Assembly (NCBI RefSeq): GCF_007993935.1
Contig: NZ_VITY01000019.1
Location: 1-64,000 of the forward strand
Length of the DNA: 64,000 nucleotides
Reading direction: 5' to 3'
DNA from: Bradyrhizobium macuxiense
GTDB taxonomy: Bacteria > Pseudomonadota > Alphaproteobacteria > Rhizobiales > Xanthobacteraceae
Part shown: piece after piece, positions 18,133-25,115 of the stretch
How the letters are laid out: each line of letters opens with the position of its first letter
Position numbering within the stretch: position 1 is the first letter of the stretch
Made by a program: the position numbers and the translations under genes
The notes under the pieces: model-generated
What the model was told of the DNA's origin: nothing
The model's database searches: none
The model's input: only the letters and a program-made list of their open reading frames with translations

Positions 18133-19309
18133 CAGGGCTATCGCATATGGCTGAGAACCTGCATGAGGAAGGTCTCGTCCCAACCTGCGCGTCTGATCTT
18201 GAGGTTGATGGACTTGCGGTCGGGGTGGGCTCGCAGGATGTTGAGGGCGAGGCGTCGAAGAATGGCGAGATTCTCCGGTGCGTCGTCCTTGCGGGCGCGG
18301 TTGCGATCCTCGGCAAAATGGACGTCGAGCACCCAATGCAGCCGGTTCTCAACGGCCCAGTGACTGCGGGTAACGTCGAGCAGCCGCTTGGCGGAGATAT
18401 ATCTGGACAGCAGATAGTAGCGTACGACCACCGGGTCGGCGCGCTGGTCACGCAGCCGCCTGCGCAAGGTGACGCGGCCCACGGCCGCTACGCCAGGGAA
18501 GCGTTCGGCCAGTGTGGTGTTGCGCATCACGGTGGCACGTCGTGCCTCGCTGCGATCATGAGCCGGGCGGTTGGTCTGCTGGACGGTGCTGCGCTGCCCC
18601 GATCGCGCAAACTGCTGCGTCACCGCCTTGAACAAGGGGCCGCGGTTCGCCTTGATCGTCAGAACATAATGTCCGCCCCGATCAAGTACTGGTGGCAATG
18701 CAGGGCATCGGCTGTCACCGTGCAGTCTTCGAGCGAGAGAAGATCCAGCACCTCCAAGGCACCCGCCGTCTCGTTGCGTCCCGGCGCTTTTTGTTGCGCC
18801 AAAGCCATGCGCGCTTCGACCGCGAAGACGTTGACAAGATGCAGTGGCGTTGCCCGTCCGCCGCGTTCGTAGGCGCGCCGCAGAGCCTTGCCATCGACCG
18901 CAATGACGCCGGTAAGCTTGAGTCCATTGGCCTTGGCGAACGCCGCCATGAAACGGCGGAAGGCGAGCTCAAAGGCCTGCGGTTTGAGCAGACGGAACAC
19001 CCGGCTGAATGTATCGTGGCTGGGGATGCCGTGCTCCAACTTCAGGAAGAGGCGCAACAAGCCTTCCTTGGACTGTCCAAACTCCTCCATCTCGGCGCAG
19101 CTGCCGGCTCCGCACAGAACCGCCGCCAGCGCGATGAACAGAACTTCCAGCAGTTCGTGACTTGCATTGCCTGCGCGCGGGTCCGGCAAGCGCCCAAACG
19201 CTCTCCTGAACTTCTGCATCCGACTCCCTCCAGAATCCGGGAGTCGTCTTCAGAATCCTTCTTGCCCGCCAATGCAATAGCTAGCCAAAACCCATATGCG
19301 ATTCCCCTG
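18133..19309 (-). mobile_element. ISAs1-family insertion sequence, 1177 bp, with 10-bp target duplication
   Basis: The ends are inverted repeats: CAGGGCTATCGCATATGG (18133-18150) and, reading inward from 19309, CAGGGGAATCGCATATGG (16 of 18 identical). Directly outside both ends is the same 10-mer CCCTTGCGGG (18123-18132 and 19310-19319), a target-site duplication of the size expected for ISAs1. The target is a family E repeat. The transposase reads on the minus strand but is broken into two frames. The perfect duplication shows that it transposed here as a unit and that both ends are intact. Confidence 0.9.
18138..19219 (-). pseudogene. ISAs1 transposase, frameshifted
   Basis: The N-terminal part (19219 to about 18690) contains FGRLPDPRAGNASHELLEVLFIALAAVLCGA and ITGVIAVDGKALR-like GVIAVDGKALRRAYE, family hallmarks, and ends at ADALHCHQ before running out of frame. 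The C-terminal part continues in another frame from VLDRGGHYVLTIKANRGPLF through SHWAVENRLHWVLDVHFAEDRNRARKD to the stop at 18138. Compared with intact relatives, the join lacks roughly 16 bp between DALHCH and VLDRGG, consistent with a small deletion. The protein is presumably inactive, although programmed frameshifting cannot be formally excluded. Confidence 0.85.
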
Positions 19310-19337
19310 CCCTTGCGGGGGAGGGTGGGGAGAGGGT
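19310..19337. repeat. Right part of family E repeat interrupted by the insertion sequence
   Basis: CCCTTGCGGGGGAGGGTGGGGAGAGGG continues the repeat whose left part (CTCCCTCCCCCCTTGCGGG) ends at 18132. The first 10 bp are the target-site duplication. Confidence 0.6.
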
Positions 19338-19405
19338 GGCCCCGGGCGAGACGGTTGAGACTTCGGCCCGAAAGCAGCTCGTGGCGCGTTATCCCCGCGC
19401 CGCCG

Positions 19406-21016
19406 CTACATCCGCATCACCGCCTGACGGTCGATCTTCCCCGTTCCGGTCTTCGGCAGCTCGTCGGTGAACTGCACCTCGCGCGGATATTTGTACGGCA
19501 AGAGCTTCGTCTTGACGTAATCCTGCAACCGCCGCGTTGCTTCGGCCGCGTCGAAGCCGCCTTTGTTCATCACCACGACGGCGCGCAGCGTCATGCGGCG
19601 GTCCGGCAGTTCGGCGGCGTAGACCGCGCATTCGCGGACGTCGGGGTGGTCGGCGAGGCAGAGCTCGACCTCCAGCGGATAGACCCACTGGCCGGAGATC
19701 TTGATCAGGTCGTCGGCCCGGCCACGGAAGAAGTGGAAGCCGTCGCTGTCGCGCATGAAGCGGTCGCCGGTGTAGATCCAGCCGTCCTCGCGCACGGTCT
19801 CGGCGGTCTTGTCCGGCCGGTTCCAGTACAGCGGTGTCGCGGAATCGCCGCGCACCCACAAAATGCCTTCCTCATTGTCGCCGACCTCGCGGCCGTCGCT
19901 GTCGCGCAGCATGATCTCGTAGCCGGGCACGCGCAGGCCCGCGGCGCCGAGCTTCTTCTGCTCCGCGCGGTTGCTGAGATAGACGTGCAGCACCTCGGTC
20001 GAGCCGAGCCCTTCGATGATCTCGAGCCCGGTCAGCCGCTTCCAGCCGTTGAACACATCGGCGGACAGCACCTCGGCGGCGGAGACCGCCATCCGCAGCG
20101 AGGAGAAGTCGGCAGCGTCGGCGCCTTCGGCCTTGGTCAGGGTGATGTAGAGCGTCGGCAGCCCGAAGAACACGGTCGGCCGGTACTGCCCGATCGCCGC
20201 GAAGATCGCGGCCGGCTTCGGCTGGCCCGGCAGCAGCAGCGTGGCGGCGCCGACCGAGAACGGAAACGTGATCGAATTGCCGAAGCCGTAGGCGAAGAAG
20301 ATCTTCGGCACCGAGAAGCAGATGTCGCCGGGCGAAAGCCTCAAGACGTTGCGGGCAAAGGCGCGCTCGCTATAGGCCATGTCGTGCTGCAAATGCACGA
20401 TGCCCTTGGGACGGCCGGTCGAGCCCGACGAATACATCCAGAACGCCATCTCGTTGCGGTGCGTGTCGGCCGCGTCGAGCTCGGTCGGAAACGCATGCAG
20501 CCAGTCGCTCGCCTCGCGCTTTTCCGCTACCGCGTGGTCGCCCGCGGGGCCGTTGACCACCACCAGCGTGCGCAGCGGCGTGTCCTTGCAGGCTTCGGCG
20601 TTGAAGCGCGAACAGAACTCCGCATCGGTGACGGCGACCTGCGCGCCGGCGTCGGACAAATAGAATTGCAGCAGCTCCGGCGTCGTCAGCGTGTTGATCA
20701 GGAGCGGCACGAATCCGGCGCGCACCGCGCCGAAGAACGCTGCCGGATAGGCCGGGGTGTCGTCGAGGAACAGGAGCACGCGGTCGCCGCGCTTAAGTCC
20801 AAGCGACTGGAAGGCGTGGCCCCAGCGTGCAGCGTCAGCGCAGAGCTCGCGATAGGTCCGCGTGCCGGCCGGGCCGGTCAGCGCCAGGCGCTCGGCATTC
20901 CCATTGCCGAGATTGTCGAACAGGATGCGGCTCGCATTGTAGCGCTCGGGGATCGTAAAGCCGATCTCGCGCGCACCGGGATTATCGGGCGGAACCTGGT
21001 CGGCGATCCCAGTCAT
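19406..21016 (-). CDS. Benzoate-CoA-ligase-family aryl-CoA ligase
   Basis: An adenylate-forming ligase of 536 residues, presumed to activate an aromatic acid to its CoA thioester with ATP. The P-loop-like motif YSSGSTGRPKGI is at 195-206, the benzoate-CoA-ligase hallmark VPKIFFAYGFGNSITFPFSVGA in the middle, the hinge region GWIYTGDRF...FRGRADDLIKISGQWVYPLEVE near the C-terminus, and the catalytic lysine in KTGTGKIDRQ at the end. The gene starts 4 bp inside the preceding flavoprotein gene (ATGA overlap), so the two are coupled. With a salicylyl-CoA-hydroxylase-like partner, salicylate is a reasonable substrate; benzoate or 3-hydroxybenzoate is an alternative. Confidence 0.85.
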   Translation of the reverse strand: MTGIADQVPPDNPGAREIGFTIPERYNASRILFDNLGNGNAERLALTGPAGTRTYRELCADAARWGHAFQSLGLKRGDRVLLFLDDTPAYPAAFFGAVRAGFVPLLINTLTTPELLQFYLSDAGAQVAVTDAEFCSRFNAEACKDTPLRTLVVVNGPAGDHAVAEKREASDWLHAFPTELDAADTHRNEMAFWMYSSGSTGRPKGIVHLQHDMAYSERAFARNVLRLSPGDICFSVPKIFFAYGFGNSITFPFSVGAATLLLPGQPKPAAIFAAIGQYRPTVFFGLPTLYITLTKAEGADAADFSSLRMAVSAAEVLSADVFNGWKRLTGLEIIEGLGSTEVLHVYLSNRAEQKKLGAAGLRVPGYEIMLRDSDGREVGDNEEGILWVRGDSATPLYWNRPDKTAETVREDGWIYTGDRFMRDSDGFHFFRGRADDLIKISGQWVYPLEVELCLADHPDVRECAVYAAELPDRRMTLRAVVVMNKGGFDAAEATRRLQDYVKTKLLPYKYPREVQFTDELPKTGTGKIDRQAVMRM

Positions 21017-22143
21017 GAGCGTCCCTTTGCGGCTTCGTAACGGGCCATGAAGGCGGGCGACATCGCGCGCAGCCGCGCGTCGTCGATCCGGCCGGAGCGG
21101 GTGATGTAGCTGTAGGCGAAATCCATCAGATCGTGCTTCATGTGCGCGGGGAAATGCTCGTACCAGTCGGCGCTGGTGCGCGCCGCGGTGACGAGCTTCT
21201 TCACGATCGGCTTGCGCTCGACCTCATAGCGGGCCAGCGCGGCGGCAATGCCGTTCTCGGTCTCCAGCGCCTTGGTCAGCGCGATCGCGTCCTCGATCGC
21301 CAGCCGCGTGCCCGAGCCGATCGAGAAATGCGCCGAATGCAGCGCATCGCCGATCAGCACCATGTTGCCGTGCGACCAGCGCTCGTTCCAGATCCACGGG
21401 AAATTGCGCCACACCGATTTGTTCGAGATCAGCCGGTGGCCGTCCAGCGTCGCGGCGAACACGTCCTCGCAGATCGCCTGCGACTCCTCGATGCTCTTGT
21501 CGGCGAAGCCGTAAGCCGCCCAGGTCGCCGCGTCGCACTCGACCAGGAAGGTGCTCATGTCCTTTGCATAGCGGTAGTGATGGGCATTGAAGCTGCCGCG
21601 GTCGGTCGCCACGAAGGTCTGCGACAGCGTCGCGAAGGGCTTGGTGGTGCCGTACCAGGCGAACTTGTTGGAGGACTGCGACACCGACGCGCCGAAAGCG
21701 GCCTCGTGGCCGCGGCGAACCATCGAGTTCAGTCCGTCGGCGGCGACGATCAGGTCGTAACCCCTGAGCTCATCGACCGATTGAACTGATGTGTCGAACC
21801 GCGGCGTGATGCCCGTGCTGCGCACGCGCTCCTGCAGGATCGTCAGCAGCGCCAGCCGGCCGATCGACGAGAAGCCGACGCCGTCGATCTCGACGCTCTC
21901 GCCGCGCAGATTGAGGGTGATGTTCTTCCAGCTCTCCATCCGCGGGGTGATGGCGTCGACCGTCTCGGGGTCGTCGGCGCGCAGGAAGTCCAGCGCCTGC
22001 TCGGAGAACACCACGCCGAAGCCCCAGGTGGCGCCGGCGGCGTTCTGCTCGAACAGATCGATCTCGGCGTCGGGATGACGCTTCTTCCACAGATAGGCGA
22101 AATAGAGCCCGCCGGGCCCTCCGCCAATCACGGCGATCCGCAA
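21013..22143 (-). CDS. FAD-dependent monooxygenase resembling salicylyl-CoA 5-hydroxylase
   Basis: A 376-residue flavoprotein starting with IAVIGGGPGGLYFAYLWKKRHP and the GFGVVFSEQALDFLRADDPE block that, as I recall it, characterises the monooxygenase half of 2-aminobenzoyl-CoA monooxygenase/reductase and the free-standing salicylyl-CoA 5-hydroxylase (SdgC type). It lacks the reductase domain of the bifunctional enzymes, which suits hydroxylation of salicylyl-CoA to gentisyl-CoA. VLIGDALHSAHFSIGSGTRLAIEDAIAL is the second FAD motif. The start is TTG 22143 with GGGAGG at 7 bp. First gene of a two-gene operon with the CoA ligase; the 20-bp operator lies 14 bp upstream of the start. Confidence 0.75.
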   Translation of the reverse strand: MRIAVIGGGPGGLYFAYLWKKRHPDAEIDLFEQNAAGATWGFGVVFSEQALDFLRADDPETVDAITPRMESWKNITLNLRGESVEIDGVGFSSIGRLALLTILQERVRSTGITPRFDTSVQSVDELRGYDLIVAADGLNSMVRRGHEAAFGASVSQSSNKFAWYGTTKPFATLSQTFVATDRGSFNAHHYRYAKDMSTFLVECDAATWAAYGFADKSIEESQAICEDVFAATLDGHRLISNKSVWRNFPWIWNERWSHGNMVLIGDALHSAHFSIGSGTRLAIEDAIALTKALETENGIAAALARYEVERKPIVKKLVTAARTSADWYEHFPAHMKHDLMDFAYSYITRSGRIDDARLRAMSPAFMARYEAAKGRS

Positions 22144-22157
22144 CGTCTGCCTCCCAG

Positions 22158-22177
22158 ATTGACAGTGTACTTACAAT
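22158..22177. promoter_or_regulatory. Putative MarR operator upstream of CoA-ligase operon
   Basis: ATTGACAGTGTACTTACAAT differs from the gtdA/maiA site at 15540-15559 in only 2 of 20 positions and shares the dyad ATTGnnAGTnTACTnnCAAT. On the minus strand it contains TACACT, a possible -10 box. It lies 14 bp upstream of the TTG start, next to the ribosome-binding site. Confidence 0.65.
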
Positions 22178-22195
22178 TTGGGTCCAGACTAATCG

Positions 22196-22345
22196 CCCTC
22201 TGGCGGGAACGCCAGAGGGAAAATGCGCGCGGTGGCCAAAGCGCGATGGGTTAAACCCTCATCGCGCTCTAGATTCCTGTTCGGCATGAACTTTTCGGAA
22301 AGCCGCTTCGCACTTTTCCGGATCATGCTTATCCGCGTGGAGCCG
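22196..22345. repeat. Interspersed repeat family G
   Basis: The region contains GCGCGATGGGTTAAACCCTC with ATCGCGCTCTAG (an inverted repeat) followed by GAACTTTTCGGAAAGCCGCT and CGCACTTTTCCGGATCATGC. Shorter or divergent copies are at 45122-45205 and around 32042-32256. No gene is seen between 22178 and 22351. Confidence 0.6.
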
Positions 22346-22351
22346 AAAAGT

Positions 22352-22564
22352 TCAGTAGCAGCGGCGGACCTTGACCCCGTCGACCCATACCCAGCGGCAG
22401 CCGGCGACGACGGGCTTGCGGACGACGACCGCGCCGCGTGTGCTGGCGCATCCGGCACGATACGGGCCGCGCCCGCACACCACGGCGTTGGCGTCGGAGG
22501 ACTCGAAGGTCATGGTCGCGGCAAAGGACAGCAGGGCCGCAGCGATCAGCAATAATGAGCGCAT
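22352..22564 (-). CDS. Small secreted protein, 70 residues
   Basis: Start ATG 22564 with GGGAGAGG upstream. A signal peptide spans residues 1-27 (hydrophobic core LLLIAAALLSFAATM, cleavage near ANA). The mature part is about 43 residues with cysteines in VVCGRG, YRAGCAS, AGCRWVW and the terminal RRCY. The C-terminal pattern CRWVWVDGVKVRRCY resembles the ends of the secreted proteins at 32314-32541 (ending in YRHWR) and 45216-45479 (CVWVRQFD...VRSCY). Function unknown; probably periplasmic. Confidence 0.7.
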   Translation of the reverse strand: MRSLLLIAAALLSFAATMTFESSDANAVVCGRGPYRAGCASTRGAVVVRKPVVAGCRWVWVDGVKVRRCY

Positions 22565-22671
22565 GATATTCCCTCTCCCGGAGTGAGGTATGGTTGGCCT
22601 TTGGATGACAACAAGGTGCTGCGGCTTCGTGCCCGGCACTCGCCGGGCACATGTCGCCTCCGCTTGTGCGG

Positions 22672-22893
22672 TTATTTCTTTTCCGCTTCCGCCAGCACCT
22701 TCTTGCAGGCGGGCGTCAGCTTGTCGCTTTCCTTGGCGAGACAGGCGATGATGCGCCCGCCGCCGGGCGTCACGCTTTTGCAGAACTTCTGGTAGTCGCC
22801 CATGCAGGCGTCGCGTTGCGCCGTCGTGAGCTCCTGGGCGTAGACGGCGGACGTGCCGCACAGCAAGGCGGCGGTCAGGACAATACGCAGCAT
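22672..22893 (-). CDS. Secreted Cys-rich repeat protein (single repeat)
   Basis: A 73-residue exported protein: signal peptide MLRIVLTAALLCGTSAVYAQ, then one repeat with four cysteines, CMGDYQKFCKSVTPGGGRII followed by ACLAKESDKLTPACKKVL. The spacing C-x6-C-x10-12-C-x12-C with the PGGGR turn is the Cys-rich FGFR/GLG1-like repeat (PF00839) seen in many small proteobacterial periplasmic proteins of unknown function. It is adjacent to a three-repeat paralogue upstream on the same strand (36 bp gap), so the two form a small operon. Confidence 0.8.
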   Translation of the reverse strand: MLRIVLTAALLCGTSAVYAQELTTAQRDACMGDYQKFCKSVTPGGGRIIACLAKESDKLTPACKKVLAEAEKK

Positions 22894-22929
22894 TGATCGC
22901 TTCCTTTGGTCAGTCGCGTGACAGCAGGA

Positions 22930-23700
22930 TTACCGCGCCGCGAACGGCGCCAGTACCTCGCGGCATGCCGGCGAGAGCGAGCCGGCATTGGTCGCCAGAC
23001 ATTGCACAATCCGTCCGCCGCCGGGCTGGACACCGCCGCAAACCGAGCGGACGTCGGCGCCGCAGGCCGAGCGCAGCACGAACAGCTCTTCGCGCGGTCG
23101 CAGCGGCCGCAACATGATCACCGCCGGCGCGGCCGCCGGTGCCGCCGCCGTCGCCGCGCCCTCGGCCGGTGCGGCGCCACCGCCGCCCGCGGCAGCGACC
23201 GCCTTCTCGCAGGCCGGCGACAGCTTCGCCTTGTTCTTTTCGAGGCACTGCAGCGCCGGTGCGCCGCCGGTCGGCACGCCCGCGCAGACCTTGGGATAAT
23301 CGGAGCGGCATGCGCTGCGGATCGCCGAGATCTGCGCGCTGGACGGCGCCCCGGCCGTCTTCGGCGCCGCGGCCTCCGCAGCGGGCTTGGCGGTCGCCGC
23401 CGCGGGAGCAGCGTCGGTCTTGGCTGCCGCCGGCGCCGCGGCCGGCGCCTCCACGGCCTTCACGGCGCTGGCGCAGCCGGGGCCGAGGCTTGCCATGTTC
23501 TTCTGCAAGCACTGCAGCGACGCTTCGCCGCCGGGCGGAACGCTGGAGCAATGCGCGATGTAGTCGTTGCGGCATTGCGACTTGATGGCGTCGCGCTGCG
23601 CCTGGGTCGGCGCCTGCGACAAGGCCGGCGCGGTGCTCACGAATGCCGCGAGCGCGAGCCATGCGGAAAGCTTCGTTGCACGTGTCAACGCATTGATCAT
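22930..23700 (-). CDS. Secreted protein with three Cys-rich repeats
   Basis: A 256-residue exported protein, starting at ATG 23700 after AGAGGA. Signal peptide (KLSAWLALAAFVSTAPALS) then three copies of the four-cysteine repeat: CRNDYIAHCSSVPPGGEASL.., CRSDYPKVCAGVPTGGAPAL.. and CGADVRSVCGGVQPGGGRIV... They are joined by two Ala/Pro-rich linkers of about 35-45 residues that look flexible. The neighbouring 73-residue gene encodes a single repeat of the same kind, suggesting duplication. Function unknown. Divergent from the RND efflux operon. Confidence 0.8.
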   Translation of the reverse strand: MINALTRATKLSAWLALAAFVSTAPALSQAPTQAQRDAIKSQCRNDYIAHCSSVPPGGEASLQCLQKNMASLGPGCASAVKAVEAPAAAPAAAKTDAAPAAATAKPAAEAAAPKTAGAPSSAQISAIRSACRSDYPKVCAGVPTGGAPALQCLEKNKAKLSPACEKAVAAAGGGGAAPAEGAATAAAPAAAPAVIMLRPLRPREELFVLRSACGADVRSVCGGVQPGGGRIVQCLATNAGSLSPACREVLAPFAAR

Positions 23701-23902
23701 TTGAATAAATCCTCTCGTCGCGCCGGAAGCTACCGGCTCAACTGAACTGCGTTCTGAAAATTCTTGCTGTGACAACCTTCGCGAGCGGCATCATTTTCGC
23801 TTTCGAGTTCCGCTGCAAGCGGATTGTTGCTATGGAAGACGCAGGTTGATTTTTTTGCCGCCTACCACGTTTGAGTTAAGTCATTTGAACTGAGGCTCGG
23901 AA

Positions 23903-25105
23903 ATGAGGCACGCGCGCGCGTCGGCACATTTCGATCGGAGCAATTTTTTGCGGCTGCGAAATGCGCCGCTGACGCGCATCATCTGCGTCGTATCGGCCTC
24001 CGTCAGTTTAAGTGCCTGCGAGCAAAACAGTTTTGTTGCGCCGCCACCACCGAAGGTCGAGGTCGCGCCGCCGGTGCAGCGCGCCATCACGCGCTATCTG
24101 GACGCCACCGGAAATACCGCGCCGATCCAGACCGTCGATCTGGTCGCGCGCGTGCAGGGCTTTCTGCAGTCGATCAACTATCAGGATGGCTCCTTCGTGA
24201 AGCAGGGGACCACTCTGTTCACGATCGAGCCGGAGACCTACAAGCTGAAGCTGGAGCAGGCGCAGGCCGCCGAGGTCGGCGCGCAGGCGACGGTGAAGCA
24301 GGCTGACCAGGACTTCAAGCGGCAGCAGGATCTGGTGCAGCGCCAGGCGGTGTCGCAGGCGACGCTGGAAACCTCGACATCGACGCGGGACAACGCCCAG
24401 GCCAATCTGCAGCAGGCTCAGGTCAACACCAAGATCGCCGCGGTCAATTACGGCTACACCAACGTGGCCGCACCGTTCGATGGCATCGTCAGCACCCATC
24501 TTGTCTCGGTCGGCGAACTGGTCGGCGTGGCTTCGCCCACCCAGCTTGCCACCATCGTGCAGCTCGACCCGATCTATGTGAATTTCAACGTCAATGAGCA
24601 GGACGTGCAGCGGGTCCGGGACGAGGCGCGCCGCCGTGGCATGACCGCGAACGACCTCAAGTCGTTGCCGGTCGAGGTCGGCCTGCAGACCGAGACCGGC
24701 TATCCGCACAAAGGCAATCTCGATTATGCGTCTCCGACGCTCAACCAGTCGACCGGAACACTGGCGGTTCGTGGCTTGATACCCAATCCCGATCGCGTCC
24801 TGTTGCCCGGCTTCTACGTTCGCGTTCGCGTGCCCTTCACCAAGCAGGACGTCGCGCTGCTGGTGCCAGACGTTGCGATCGGCAGCGACCAGAGCGGCCG
24901 CTACGTGCTGGTCGTCAATGCCGACAATTTGGTCGAGCAGCGCAAGGTGACGACCGGTCAGCTCGACGAGGGGCTGCGCGTCATCGAGAGCGGACTGAAG
25001 GCCGACGACCGCGTCGTAACCGCCGGGCTGCTGCGTGCGATCCCCGGCCAGAAGGTCGATCCGCAGATGCAGAAGGGCGACGCGACGCCGGCACCGGCCA
25101 AGTGA
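23903..25105 (+). CDS. RND efflux periplasmic adaptor (membrane fusion protein)
   Basis: A 400-residue HlyD/AcrA-type adaptor. The N-terminus ends in SVSLSACEQN, a lipobox (LSAC), so the mature protein is probably an inner-membrane lipoprotein. Next come the lipoyl half VQGFLQSINYQDGSFVKQGTTLF, an alpha-helical hairpin (about 120-190, Gln/Ala-rich) and the second lipoyl half YTNVAAPFDGIVSTHLVSVGELV, then the beta-barrel domain. It would link the RND pump encoded immediately downstream to an outer-membrane channel; no TolC-like gene is nearby. The ATG start has a weak ribosome-binding site, and the first 25 residues are atypical. Confidence 0.88.
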   Translation: MRHARASAHFDRSNFLRLRNAPLTRIICVVSASVSLSACEQNSFVAPPPPKVEVAPPVQRAITRYLDATGNTAPIQTVDLVARVQGFLQSINYQDGSFVKQGTTLFTIEPETYKLKLEQAQAAEVGAQATVKQADQDFKRQQDLVQRQAVSQATLETSTSTRDNAQANLQQAQVNTKIAAVNYGYTNVAAPFDGIVSTHLVSVGELVGVASPTQLATIVQLDPIYVNFNVNEQDVQRVRDEARRRGMTANDLKSLPVEVGLQTETGYPHKGNLDYASPTLNQSTGTLAVRGLIPNPDRVLLPGFYVRVRVPFTKQDVALLVPDVAIGSDQSGRYVLVVNADNLVEQRKVTTGQLDEGLRVIESGLKADDRVVTAGLLRAIPGQKVDPQMQKGDATPAPAK

Positions 25106-25115
25106 GGGGCGCGCT

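Noticed and set aside
18659..18698. Two separate transposase genes
   Set aside because: The two frames together make one ISAs1 transposase in the right order, so they are one broken gene rather than orfA/orfB.
18692..21040. 782-codon open frame on the plus strand
   Set aside because: Runs across the transposase, the insertion-sequence end and the CoA-ligase gene on the other strand; crossing an IS boundary shows that it is spurious.
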